Positions 33,318 to 42,243 of a stretch of DNA of 64,000 nt are shown here, piece after piece. Position 1 is the stretch's first letter; each line of letters begins with the position of its first letter. A model generated the notes under the pieces. It was not told where the DNA came from and did no database searches. It saw nothing but the letters and a program-made list of their open reading frames with translations. Origin of the DNA: Aquarana catesbeiana (taxonomy: Eukaryota; Chordata; Amphibia; Anura; Ranidae); assembly GCF_042186555.1 (NCBI RefSeq), contig NC_133324.1:195505640-195569639 (forward strand). The letters are read 5' to 3'. Position numbers and translations under genes: made by a program.

Positions 33318-33560
33318 TATATATATATGACGCTAAATAGCATCAGCGGCAGTTAGTGTCAGGCGCAGATAGGTTCAGGGTACCCGCCATATATTCCCTA
33401 ATAAAGTTTGAACCCCCTGATCACCCCCCCGTTAACCCTTTCACTGTATTAGTGTCACGGGTGATGCCAGTTAGCGTCAGCGTCAGTTAGCGTCAATCTC
33501 AGACAGCGTCATATTTTAACCCTTTGATTGCCAGTAACACTAACACACAAACACACACAC
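33318..33560. repeat. Dispersed repeat with gttagcgtcag units
   Basis: After a short TA run (33318-33330), short repeats cagttagcgtcag / cagttagtgtcag / cagcgtcat recur, with an (ac)n tract at 33540-33565. No coding sequence. Confidence 0.45.
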
Positions 33561-33977
33561 ACATTATACAAAACCTTGCCTTGTTGGCTTCCTCAACGGC
33601 TTTTTAAATACCCCACTTAGACAGGGAGAGAGAGCCTGCTTGAGGTGTAATAAATTGCTTGCAGTGAGGTGGAAGGACAAACCTAACATTTTTGGTCTGT
33701 CTTCCATTCATGCAGATATGGCATTCCAAATTACAACGGCGACTGGTGTTGTTGGGAAGCCCCTCTGTGTCCACGACTACCACCTTAAAATGGGAGGGGG
33801 GGACTTCAATGACTAAATGATGGGGCCAAAACTAAAAAGTGTCTGTATATTTATTCTAGTTGGCTCTGTTTAACGCTTATGTACTATACAAAGCTCCTGG
33901 AAAAAGTGGATCCTTCCTAAAATTCCAGGAAGAGATCATCACAAGCCTTTTGTATCCAGAAGGTGCACAGTTTAGGG
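33561..33977 (+). pseudogene. piggyBac-type transposase, C-terminal fragment
   Basis: piggyBac transposases move elements at TTAA sites. Translating the + strand gives LLAVRWKDKPNIFGLSSIHA (33650-33715), then TGVVGKPLCVHDYHLKMGG around 33745-33800, the region that precedes the MGGVD-type motif of this family. After a disruption comes ALFNAYVLYKAPGKSGSFL (33861-33917). The frame has stops near 33640 and 33815 and a gap between blocks. It is cut off at 33977 by the hAT-like insertion. Family assignment is from recognition of these blocks and needs a profile search. Confidence 0.7.
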
Positions 33978-35131
33978 CAGTGGTCCCCAACCTTTTTGGC
34001 ACCGGGGACTGGCTGCATGTAAGACAATTGTGCCAAGGACCCGGGGGGGGGTTGTCACGTGGTGGGTAAACAATTTTTCGCAGGTAATGGCTGGTGTTAG
34101 CACTTCAATCATCATGACACCATGCTTGATATGGTGTCAGGATGATTGAGGCGCATTCTTTCTATTATTACATTGTAGTGATAAATTAAATAGTTCGACT
34201 CACCATAATGCAGAACCAATGGGAGCCCTGAGCGTGTCACTTGCCACTGTCGCCTGCCTCCAGATGTGGCTTGTCACTTGCCACACCACCTGCCATGTTG
34301 CCTATCACCAGATGCGGAATGTCACTTGCCACATCTCCTGCCACAAGATGTGGATTGTCACTTGCCATGTTGCCTGTCACCAGATGCGGAATGTCACTTG
34401 CAACACCATGTTGCCTGTCACCAGATGCAGAATGTCACTTGCCACGCCTTCTGCCATGTTGCCTGTCACCAGATGCGGAATATCACTTGCCACGTCGTCT
34501 GCCACGTTGCCTGTCACCAAATGCGGAATGTCACTTACAATGGTTGCACATCACCTGTCACGTTGCCTGTCGCCAGATGTGGAATGTCACCTTCCATGGC
34601 ACCTGCCACGTTGCCTGTCACCAGATGCAGAATGTCACTTGCCACACCACCTGCCACATTGCCTATCACCAGATGCGGAATGTCACTTGCTACGCTGCCT
34701 GCTACTACTGGATTGGTGGCAGCACTGGTCCATTTAGCACAGAGTCAGGCCTCTGTGCAGTGGTGGGTTCCGAATGAAGGGAGGAGAGCGGTGATGCAGG
34801 GCGGGCAGTGATAGATGATGTCGTCTTTCTGCTCCCCGCCGCACCTCCGACACTGAGGCAGACAGGACACCAACTGTGAGGGCGGAAGAGCGGTGATGTG
34901 GGGGACGGAGAGAGATGATGTCATCTCTACTTGCCCGCTCGCTTCTTCCATCCACCGCTCTCATATGCTGGGCGCTCGGCTATCTCATGCTGCCTGCCCA
35001 GCTCTCTTATGCTGGGCACCCGGCTCTTTCATGCCCACCTGCCCAGGTGTCTCATGCTGGCCACCCGCGGCCCAGCTGCAGAAAAGCCACAGCGCGGTAG
35101 TGGTCCGCAGCCTAGGGGTTGAAGACCCCTG
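33978..35131. mobile_element. hAT-like non-autonomous element with internal minisatellite
   Basis: Left end CAGTGGTCCCCAACCTTTTT and right end GGGGTTGAAGACCCCTG are inverted in their outer bases. The flanks GTTTAGGG (33970-33977) and GTCTAGGG (35132-35139) form an 8-bp target duplication with one mismatch, as for hAT elements. No transposase. It interrupts the piggyBac remnant and contains a 48-bp minisatellite. Confidence 0.75.
34225..34715. repeat. 48-bp minisatellite inside the hAT-like element
   Basis: About ten copies of a unit containing ccagatgcggaatgtcactt and gccacNNcNtctgccatgttgcctgtca, mostly 48 bp apart, with shortened copies (34-40 bp) on the left and one longer copy near 34530. 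Since 48 is divisible by three, all three + frames stay open for 170-180 codons. These are Cys/His-rich repeat peptides and not a gene. Confidence 0.9.
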
Positions 35132-35139
35132 GTCTAGGG

Positions 35140-35440
35140 CACATATTCACACAGGGTCTCGAAAGATGTTAGAAGGCTATCGCATTTTAAGAGACCCTAG
35201 CCTGGAACTTATATAGTTACAATAAAAGTGTAAAAAAAAAAAAAAATTTTAAATAAATAAGAAAGCCAAAAATAGTTGTAGTTTTATCGTTCTTACTGTT
35301 CTACTGTATTTTATACTATACTGCTATACTGTAATGTTTTATTGTTACTGTGTTTCATTGTTAACCATTGTTTGCTTTACAGGTATGCCATTCTACTGTT
35401 TTACTGTACTGTTACTGTGTTTCATTGTTAACCATTGTTT
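35140..35440. other. Flank with AT-rich duplications
   Basis: Contains two nearly identical 'actgttactgtgtttcattg / ttaaccattgtttgctttac' phrases (35345-35390 and 35405-35450) that lead into the 300-bp direct duplication. The last part of the piggyBac gene would be expected here, but I see no convincing match. Confidence 0.4.
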
Positions 35441-35955
35441 GCTTTGCATGTACGCCATTCAGCTGCAGCACTGATTTGTTTATTTTGACAGCAATAGGGT
35501 TTGCTCTCACAATACGTAAATCAGTGACTCCAGCGCTGTAGGTGGCGATTTCCCCACCGTAGTTTAAAAAAAGAGCAAATATGGCTAAGCGTAGGGGCTG
35601 GGGTGGACAGAGGGCGGATCGCCCCTATGCTTTGCCATATATTTTTTACTCTTTTTTTGGCACGGATAGCAATACAATAAGTTGTTTCATTGAGTTAATG
35701 TTTTATTGACACTATGTTTTATTATTAACCGTTGTTTGCTTTGCAGGTTCGCCATTCAGCTGCAGCACTGATTTGTTTATTTTAAAAGCAACAGGGTTTG
35801 CTCTCACAATACGTAAATCAGTGACTCCTGCACTGTGGGAGGCGATTTCACCACTGCAGTTAAAAAAAAAAAAAAAAGCATATATGCTGAAGCATATTGG
35901 CTGGGGTAGAAAGAGGGCGGATCTCCCCTATGCTCCAGCATATATTTTTTTTTTC
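35441..35955. repeat. Direct duplication, ~300-bp spacing
   Basis: gccattcagctgcagcactg, atttgtttatttt, gggtttgctctcacaatacg, taaatcagtgactcc and agggcggatc occur at 35453-35625 and again at 35750-35925. Each copy ends in a poly-A stretch followed by an inverted (g/c)catatat pair. Two tandem copies of one dispersed repeat. Confidence 0.8.
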
Positions 35956-36160
35956 ACTTTTCTTGACAGAGCTTTCGTCATCCACATTGATTGATGAATG
36001 TTTTTTTTTTTTTTGTTCCATGTGCTGAACGAAAAAATAGAACAGTGCATGTATTGCGCTTCATTAGAAGTGGGTGGATGTAGGGCGGTATTCTAATGGT
36101 GGGCATACCACACACTTTATCGATTTCATATCGACTGATGTGAATGGAGGAATCTGTTAA

Positions 36161-36627
36161 AGAGGAGTTCCACCCAGGGGGCCCATACAAATACTGCAGC
36201 TGCTGACTTTTAATTGGACACTTACCTGTCCCAGGGTCCAGCGATGCGGGGGATCGAAGCCCCGCTCGTCTCCCCCTCCGTTCAGCGGTGCCAGCATTGC
36301 AACTGTGGACGCCGGTCTGTGGCTTCACAGCCTGGCACCCACTGTGCATGCGCGAGCGGCGCCGCGCGCCGTGATTGGCCGCTCAGTCACCTGGGACCTG
36401 TAATGGGTCCCAGATGATTGACAGGAGGGAGGGAGCAGAGCGGAGCCCTTCCTGTGCCGAGGTGGAAGTGATGTCACCAGCCCAGGCACTGGAAGGGGCA
36501 GACTACGAGGGACCCCCTAGCAACAGGCATTTAGAGGTAAATTAAAAAAAAATATATCCAAATGTTTTTTTTGTTTTTTTTTTTAGGATTTTTTATGTAT
36601 TTTTGTTTTTTTGGGTGGAACCCCACT
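36161..36627. mobile_element. TTAA-flanked MITE (piggyBac-like)
   Basis: Ends AGAGGAGTTCCACCCAGG and GGGTGGAACCCCACT are inverted repeats. TTAA lies on both sides (36157-36160, 36628-36631). GC-rich centre and T-rich right part, non-coding. Same target type as 21082-21471. Confidence 0.75.
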
Positions 36628-36649
36628 TTAAGTGCTCTTTTTTCATGCA

Positions 36650-37745
36650 GCCCACAGACTGGTATGTTGCTGAACTTTGAGTGGTTATACCAGAATGATG
36701 CCTGTGATCGGCTTTCATGTAAAAGCAATCCTGACAGCTAATTAGCTGCTAGACTGCTGTTACAAGCAGTGGAAGGGGACGTTTCCCCTCTCCCACCGCC
36801 TTCCATGCTTTTCTCTGCTCTCCTGTCCCAACGGGGACCCGAGAATTCAGCCAGTGGTTTTGCCAGCTGACCATAGAGCTGATCGGAGACCAGAATGGTT
36901 CCAGTCATCTTTATGGCCTAAGAAACCGGAAGCTACGAGCATTTCATCACTTAAGTTTCACCGCATATAAACCGCACCATTTTTAAATTGGGAAAGCATC
37001 TTATCACACTGATCTTGGTGTGGTCAGATGCTTTAAGGGCAAATGAGAGATCTAGAGTCTAACAGACCCCAAATTTTTCAAAAAAGAGTACCTGTCACTA
37101 CCTATTGCTGTCATAGGGGATATTTACATTCCCTGTAATAACAATAAAAGTTATAAGAAAAAATTAAAGAGACAGTGTAAAAATAAAATAAAAAAGCAAA
37201 ATAAATATAAAAAAATTAAAAATAAATAAAGCACCCCTGTCCCCGGTGCTCGCGCGCAAAGGCGAACGCAAGCATCGGTCTCATGTTGTATGTAAACAGC
37301 AATTGCACCATGCATGTGAGGTATCCCTGCGAACGTCAGATTGTAGAACTGCTCTGTAAATTTAAAGTGCTAACCTGTAAAGGCTTTTAAAGGCTTTTAA
37401 AAATTTTATGTAGTTTGTCGCCGCTGCACGGTCCTTAAAGCATGTCCTGTTTGGTAGCCATGTACTTGGCATCAGATCATCTTTTACATTTAAAAATTTA
37501 AAATACAAAAAAGTGTTTTTTTTCCAAAAAATTCGCGTTTGAAAAATCGTTACACAAATACTGTGTGAAAAAAAAAATTCAACATCCACCATTTTATTTA
37601 AGTGGTTAGAAGAGTGGGTGATGTGTAGTATAAGCTTCTAATGTTGGGCATAAAATGCCAGGACAATTCAAACACCCCCGAAATGACCCCTTTTTGGGTC
37701 CATGAAATATTTTATGTTTTGCCACAAGTTTTGGGAAAATTACAA
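36650..37745. repeat. Dispersed non-coding repeat R2
   Basis: AT-rich DNA with A-runs and a GC-rich island (37230-37290). The phrase aaaatgccaggaca(a/g)t(t/a)ca then ccctttttgg at 37660-37698 recurs at 49057-49100, so it is a repeat family. A short hairpin (aggggatatttacattccct) lies at 37118-37137. No gene. Confidence 0.55.
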
Positions 37746-37759
37746 AATCTTTTTTTTTT

Positions 37760-38400
37760 TTTTACACAAAGTTGTCACTTACAGCAGAGTTCCGTGTCCC
37801 CTACATGGCTTCCCGCAAACTGCAAATGGGGCTTCTTATGGCTTTCTTTCGACAATGGCTTTCTTCTTGCCACTCTTCCATTAAGGCCAGATTTGTGGAG
37901 TGCACGACTAATAGTTGTCCTATTGACAGATTCTCCAAACTGAGCTGTGGATCCCTGCAGCTCCTCCAGAGTTACCATGGGCCTCTTGGCTGCTTCTCTG
38001 ATTAATGCTCTCCTTGCCCAGTCTGTCAGTTTAGGTGGACAACCATGTCTTGGTAGGTTTGCAGTTGTGCCATACTCTTTCCATTTTCAGATGATGGATT
38101 GACCAGTGCTTCGTGAGATGTTCAAAGCTTGGTATATTTTTTTATAACCTAACCCTGCTTTAAACTTCTCCACAACTTTATCCCTGACCTGTCTGGTGTG
38201 TTTCTTGGCCTTCATGATGCTGTTTGTTCATTAAGGATCTCTAAAAAACAGAGGGCTTCACAGAACAGCTGTGTTTATACTGTGATTAAATCACACACAG
38301 GTGGACTCTGTTTACTAATTAGATGACTTCTGACGACAATTGGTTCCACTAAATTTTAGTTAGGGGTATAGCCATGCCCCCATAGGGGTTGCTGAATGTT
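37760..38400 (-). mobile_element. Tc1-type transposon C, 5' part only
   Basis: Holds the N-terminal half of a Tc1 transposase and part of the adjoining end (ggtggactctgtttactaat, 38298). Both terminal repeats are missing or cut. The terminal repeat of what is probably the same family survives separately at 48595-48766. Confidence 0.8.
37775..38214 (-). pseudogene. Tc1-type transposase C, N-terminal fragment
   Basis: Start at 38214 (MKAKKHTRQVRDKVVEKF). It continues through the first helix-turn-helix with one stop (TGA at about 38088), then the linker region PRHGCPPKLTD and the second DNA-binding half, to LNGRVARRKP near 37860. The remainder is frameshifted and no DDE catalytic domain follows. 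It is therefore a truncated DNA-binding half. Confidence 0.85.
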
Positions 38401-38502
38401 GTGGTTCACCCGTCACCCTGCCCAGCTCGACATACATCTCTCAGTCGTTCAAAGAGACAGACCAGTCCATAGCTTTGTTTTGTTTTTTTTTGAGTGGATT
38501 AA

Positions 38503-39462
38503 TCACGTAAGGATTGGAAGGATTTACCCCCATAATGAATAGACCATTTTTTGCAATACGGCACAGCATCACTGGCGGTTAAATTGCGTGGTCGTGCAAC
38601 GCTGTACCCAAACAAAATTTACATACTTTTTTCCCACAAATAGAGCTTTCTTTTGGTGGTATTTGATCACCTCTGCGGTTTTTGTTTTTTGCGCTATAAA
38701 CAAAAAAAAGAGCGTCAATTTTGAAAAAAAAACAATATTTTTAACTTTTTGCTATAATAAATATCCCCAAAAAATATATAAAAAAAACGAATTTCTTCCT
38801 CAGTTTAGGCCAATATGTATTCTTCTACATATTTTTGGTAAAAAATATCACAATAAGCATATATTGATTGGTTTGCGCAAAAGTTATAGTGTCTACAAAA
38901 TAGGGGATAGATTTATGGCATTTTTATTATTATTTTTTTTACTAGTAATGGTGGCGGTCTGCGATTTTTAGTAGGACTGCGACATTGCGGCAGATCGGAC
39001 ACTTTGGACACCTTTTTGGGACCAGCGACATTTATAGCGATCAGTGTTAAAAAAATGCACTGATTACTGTATAAATATCACTGGGAGGGAAGGGGTTAAC
39101 ACCAGGGGCGATCAAGGGGTTAAATGTGTTCCCTCTGAGGTGTTTCTAACTGTATGGGGGCTGGACTGACTGGAGGAAGAGAGAGATCGCTGTTCGTAAT
39201 CACTAGGAACAGGCGATCACTCTCAGCTACCCTATCAGAACAGGGATCTGCCGTGTTTACACTGGCAGATCCCCATTCTGCCTTTATGTGGAGCAATCGC
39301 GGGTGGCTGGCGGACATCGTGCCCGCCGGCCACGCGCATGGGCGCCTCTGGTGGAGCATGTGCGCCTGCTATTACACAAAGCGACGTACAATGACGGCAA
39401 TTCACATAATAGAGACAACCTACCGCAGTACAATTGCGGCAGCTGGTCTTTAAGTGGTTAAA
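38503..39462. repeat. Dispersed repeat R1, copy 2 (reverse)
   Basis: Reverse-orientation relative of 22388-23336, sharing for example cccacaaatagagctttctt, tttggtggtatttgatcacc, cctcagtttaggcca and gatcggacac. It ends aagtggttaa. The 127-codon + frame at 38588-38971 is AT-driven and not conserved as a protein in copy 1. Confidence 0.75.
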
Positions 39463-40005
39463 CTTGGATGGGGATTTGGGAATTATGGGATGCCCAGGAA
39501 TATTCTGTGGAAACCTACTTGGGACTCCTATAGACAATCTAGTATATACACCTCAATCTTCTCTCCAGCACTTTACTTGCTGCTGCGTGCCTCCTGCAGC
39601 TCTTTACTTGCTGCAGACTGTTACTCCACCAGCATTTCCCTTGCTGCAGACTGTTACTCCTCCAGACTAGCTAGCACCGTATGGGTAGGCCTGACACGGC
39701 TTCAGTCAGGCCTCAGTGAACTGCCTTTTGCGGGCAGGGACCTCAGAGCCCTCTGGTGTAGTAATAGTTCAGGTGCTAGCTGTCCTCTATTCAGCTACCA
39801 CTCCCAGATAGCTCTCTTCAGGTCCTGCAAGCCAGCCTGGCTGCAATGACCTCTCTCCACTGCCCTTTTCACAGTCCTTTCTTTTAGTTCTGCACCCATC
39901 TTAACTGCAATCCCCCAGTTCTCTCAGGTGTGTCTCCCGACTGTGCTCCAGTCACCAGCCCCCCCGGCTGCGACCAGTAGTCCTCCCTGGAGGAGACTCT
40001 TAGAA
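39463..40005. other. No recognisable feature
   Basis: Contains a short duplicated phrase (gctgcagactgttactcc at 39619 and 39643). The 131-codon + frame has no domain. Confidence 0.4.
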
Positions 40006-40058
40006 GTAATATAGGAAAGATGATCCGCACTCTGGTTGTTGCTCTTAAAAAATCTTCA
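40006..40058 (+). repeat. Outer inverted repeat, left
   Basis: ataggaaagatgatccgcac then tctggttgttgctcttaaaa is the reverse complement of 48516-48567 (ttttaagagcaacaacc, ggagtgtggatcatctttcc). This shows an older repeat into which the element at 40072-48443 was inserted. Confidence 0.75.
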
Positions 40059-40814
40059 TTTAGGGTTATGACTAGGGATGGGCCGTACATCCCCCTGTTC
40101 GGTTCGCATCCAGAACATACGAACAGGCAAAGAATTCATTCAAACATGCGAATACCGTTAAAGTCTATGGGACACGAACATGAAAAATCAAAAGTGCTCA
40201 TTTTAAAGGTTAATATACAAGTTATTGTCATAAAAAGTGTTTGGGGACCCGGGTCCTGCCCCAGGGGACATGTATCAATGCAAAAAAAAGTTTGCCAACA
40301 ATACACATAAAAGTCATTGAAAGTCATTGGAAAATAATTTTAAAAAAAATGCGTGGGGGTCCCAATAAATTCCAATATCAGGCCCTTCAGGTCTGGTATG
40401 GATATTAAGGGGAACTCCGTGCCAAAATTTTTTAAAAAAATGGCGTGGGGGTCCCCCAAAAATCCACACCAGACCCTTATCTGAGCATGCAACCTGGCAG
40501 GAAAAGAGGGGGGGGGACGAGAGAGCGCCCCCCCCCCCTCCTGAACCGTACCAGGCCACATGCCCTCAACATGGGGAGGATGTCCCCATGTTGATGGGAA
40601 CAGTGGCCTCATCCCCACAATGCTTACCCGGTGGTTGTGGGGGTCTGCGGGCAGGGGGCTTATCGGAATCTGGAAGCCCCCTTTAACAAAGGGGACACCC
40701 AGATCCCAGCCCCTCCCATGTGAATTGGTAAGGGGTACATTGTACCCCTACCATTTCACAAAAAGAAAGTGTCAAAATGTTAAAAAACCACAGGAGACGG
40801 CTTGGGACAAGTCC

Positions 40815-40820
40815 TTTATT
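40815..40820 (-). terminator. AATAAA polyadenylation signal, left arm
   Basis: TTTATT on + equals AATAAA on -, followed by ggacttgtcccaagccgtct in the - direction. Mirror of 41335-41340. Confidence 0.4.
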
Positions 40821-40989
40821 AAAAATAAAAAAGAGATTCCAGCGATGTAATCCAATAATTCCATGCTCCTACTCCAGGGATGTAATCCAATTCTCGATCT
40901 CCAACGATGGATGATCTCCAGCGAGGAACACGCACAGGATCCTGCCTCCACTGGAGGCACCCAGCCAATGACGCGGCGCCAGCTTGATA

Positions 40990-41014
40990 GCTCTTATGTA
41001 GCTGAGGGCGGGGC
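40990..41014 (-). promoter_or_regulatory. TATA-like box and GC box, left arm
   Basis: On the - strand, a GC box (ccccgccctc complement, 41005-41014) precedes TACATAAGAGC (40990-41000). Mirror of 41133-41143. Inferred promoter. Confidence 0.4.
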
Positions 41015-41132
41015 CACCCGTCACGTGACCCCGTCCCCCTCTGACAAGGGGAAACGCCGGGGTTTCCCAGTGACGTGTACAGGTGACCCCTCCTCCTCTG
41101 ATGCAACGGGAATCCTGCGTTCTGCGTCCAGC

Positions 41133-41143
41133 TACATAAGAGC
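41133..41143 (+). promoter_or_regulatory. TATA-like box, right arm
   Basis: TACATAAGAGC pointing rightwards, with AATAAA about 195 bp downstream at 41335. The upstream GC box is less evident than in the left arm. Confidence 0.35.
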
Positions 41144-41334
41144 TGTCAAGCTGGCGCTGCGTCATTGGCTGGGTGCCTCCGGTGGAGGCAGGATCCTGTG
41201 CGTGTTCCTCGCTGGAGTCGCTGGAGATCATCCATCGCTGGAGATCGAGAATTGGATTACATCAGTGGAGTAGGAGTGTGGATTATTGGATTACATCGCT
41301 GGAATCTCTTTTTATTTTTTATTTTTTTATTTTT

Positions 41335-41340
41335 AATAAA
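41335..41340 (+). terminator. AATAAA polyadenylation signal, right arm
   Basis: AATAAA followed by gtacttgtcccaagccgtct and a ctgtgttttttt stretch, mirrored by the left arm. Confidence 0.4.
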
Positions 41341-41789
41341 GTACTTGTCCCAAGCCGTCTCCTGTGTTTTTTTAACATTTTGACACTTTCCTTGTGTGAA
41401 ATGGTAGGGGTACAATGTACCCCATACCAATTAACATGGGGGGGAGCCGGGATCTGGGTGTCCCCTTTGTTAAAGGGGGCTTCCAGATTCCGATAAGCCC
41501 CCTGCCCGCAGACCCCCACAACCACCGGGTAAGGGTTGTGGGGATGAGGCCCTTGTCCCCATCAACATGGAGGCATCCTCCCCATGTTGAGGGCATGTGG
41601 CCTGGTACGGTTCAGGAGGGGGGGACGCTCTCTCGTCCCCCCCTCTTTTCCTGCGGCCTGCCAGGTTGCATGCTCGGATAAGGGTCTGGTGTGGATTTTT
41701 GGGGAACCCCACGCCATTTTTTTTTAAATCTTGGCGTGGAGTTCTCCTTAAAATCAGGTCTGGTATGGATTATTGGGGGGAACCCCACA

Positions 41790-41806
41790 CCATTTTTTTT
41801 TCTTTT
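41790..41806. repeat. LINE 2 target-site duplication, 3' side
   Basis: ccatttttttttctttt here resembles ccatttttattttcttt at 47921-47937, so the target duplication is about 16-17 bp with minor drift. Confidence 0.55.
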
Positions 41807-41807
41807 C

Positions 41808-42243
41808 CTTGTTAAATATGTTTATTGAGTTTTTCATAGATAACAGAGTAAATAAATAAGTAAATAAAAAAAAGTAGTACATAAAATAAATAAATAAATA
41901 AGGAGATGAAGTAGACATATGAATATGAAGCATGAGCATTTCATATACAATTAGTATAAGATAAATAGTATCATCATGAAAATATAAACTCATCTTATTA
42001 CTTTAAGAATGATACAATTTATAGGGATACAACAAAGTGATCATGACCTAGAAATTTAATAAATAAATAAACAAATAGTCGATGTGACTTTTACTGCTCA
42101 TGGATATATGTCTTATAAGGAAAAAGAATATAAAAAGAATGATAATATAGAAAAGAAGAAGAAAAGAGAGGGGAGTATAGGTGGTGGTGGTCTGGCTCCT
42201 GAATTACACAATTTATTATTATATTATATGTTCTATATACATT
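41808..42243 (-). other. LINE 2 3' untranslated region
   Basis: AT-rich sequence with short (aaat)n runs between the ORF2 stop and the A-rich tail. No coding sequence. Confidence 0.6.

Larger units (their letters stand above)
40360..41800. repeat. Foldback core with outward TATA-like boxes and AATAAA signals
   Basis: Mirror pairs include ccctcaacatggggaggatg (40563) with catcctccccatgttgaggg (41574), and cttatcggaatctggaagcc (40659) with ggcttccagattccgataag (41479). Each arm carries, from the centre outwards, a GC-box-like and TACATAAGAGCT box, about 195 bp, and AATAAA. Both arms end in the same GC-rich module seen at 27360-27640. The centre (41015-41120) is less symmetrical than in the 28.1-kb palindrome. 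Confidence 0.8.

Noticed and set aside
34219..34811. Three + strand open frames of 172-181 codons with many Cys/His, resembling zinc fingers
   Set aside because: They are three frames of a 48-bp tandem repeat; the Cys/His spacing does not fit a zinc-finger consensus.
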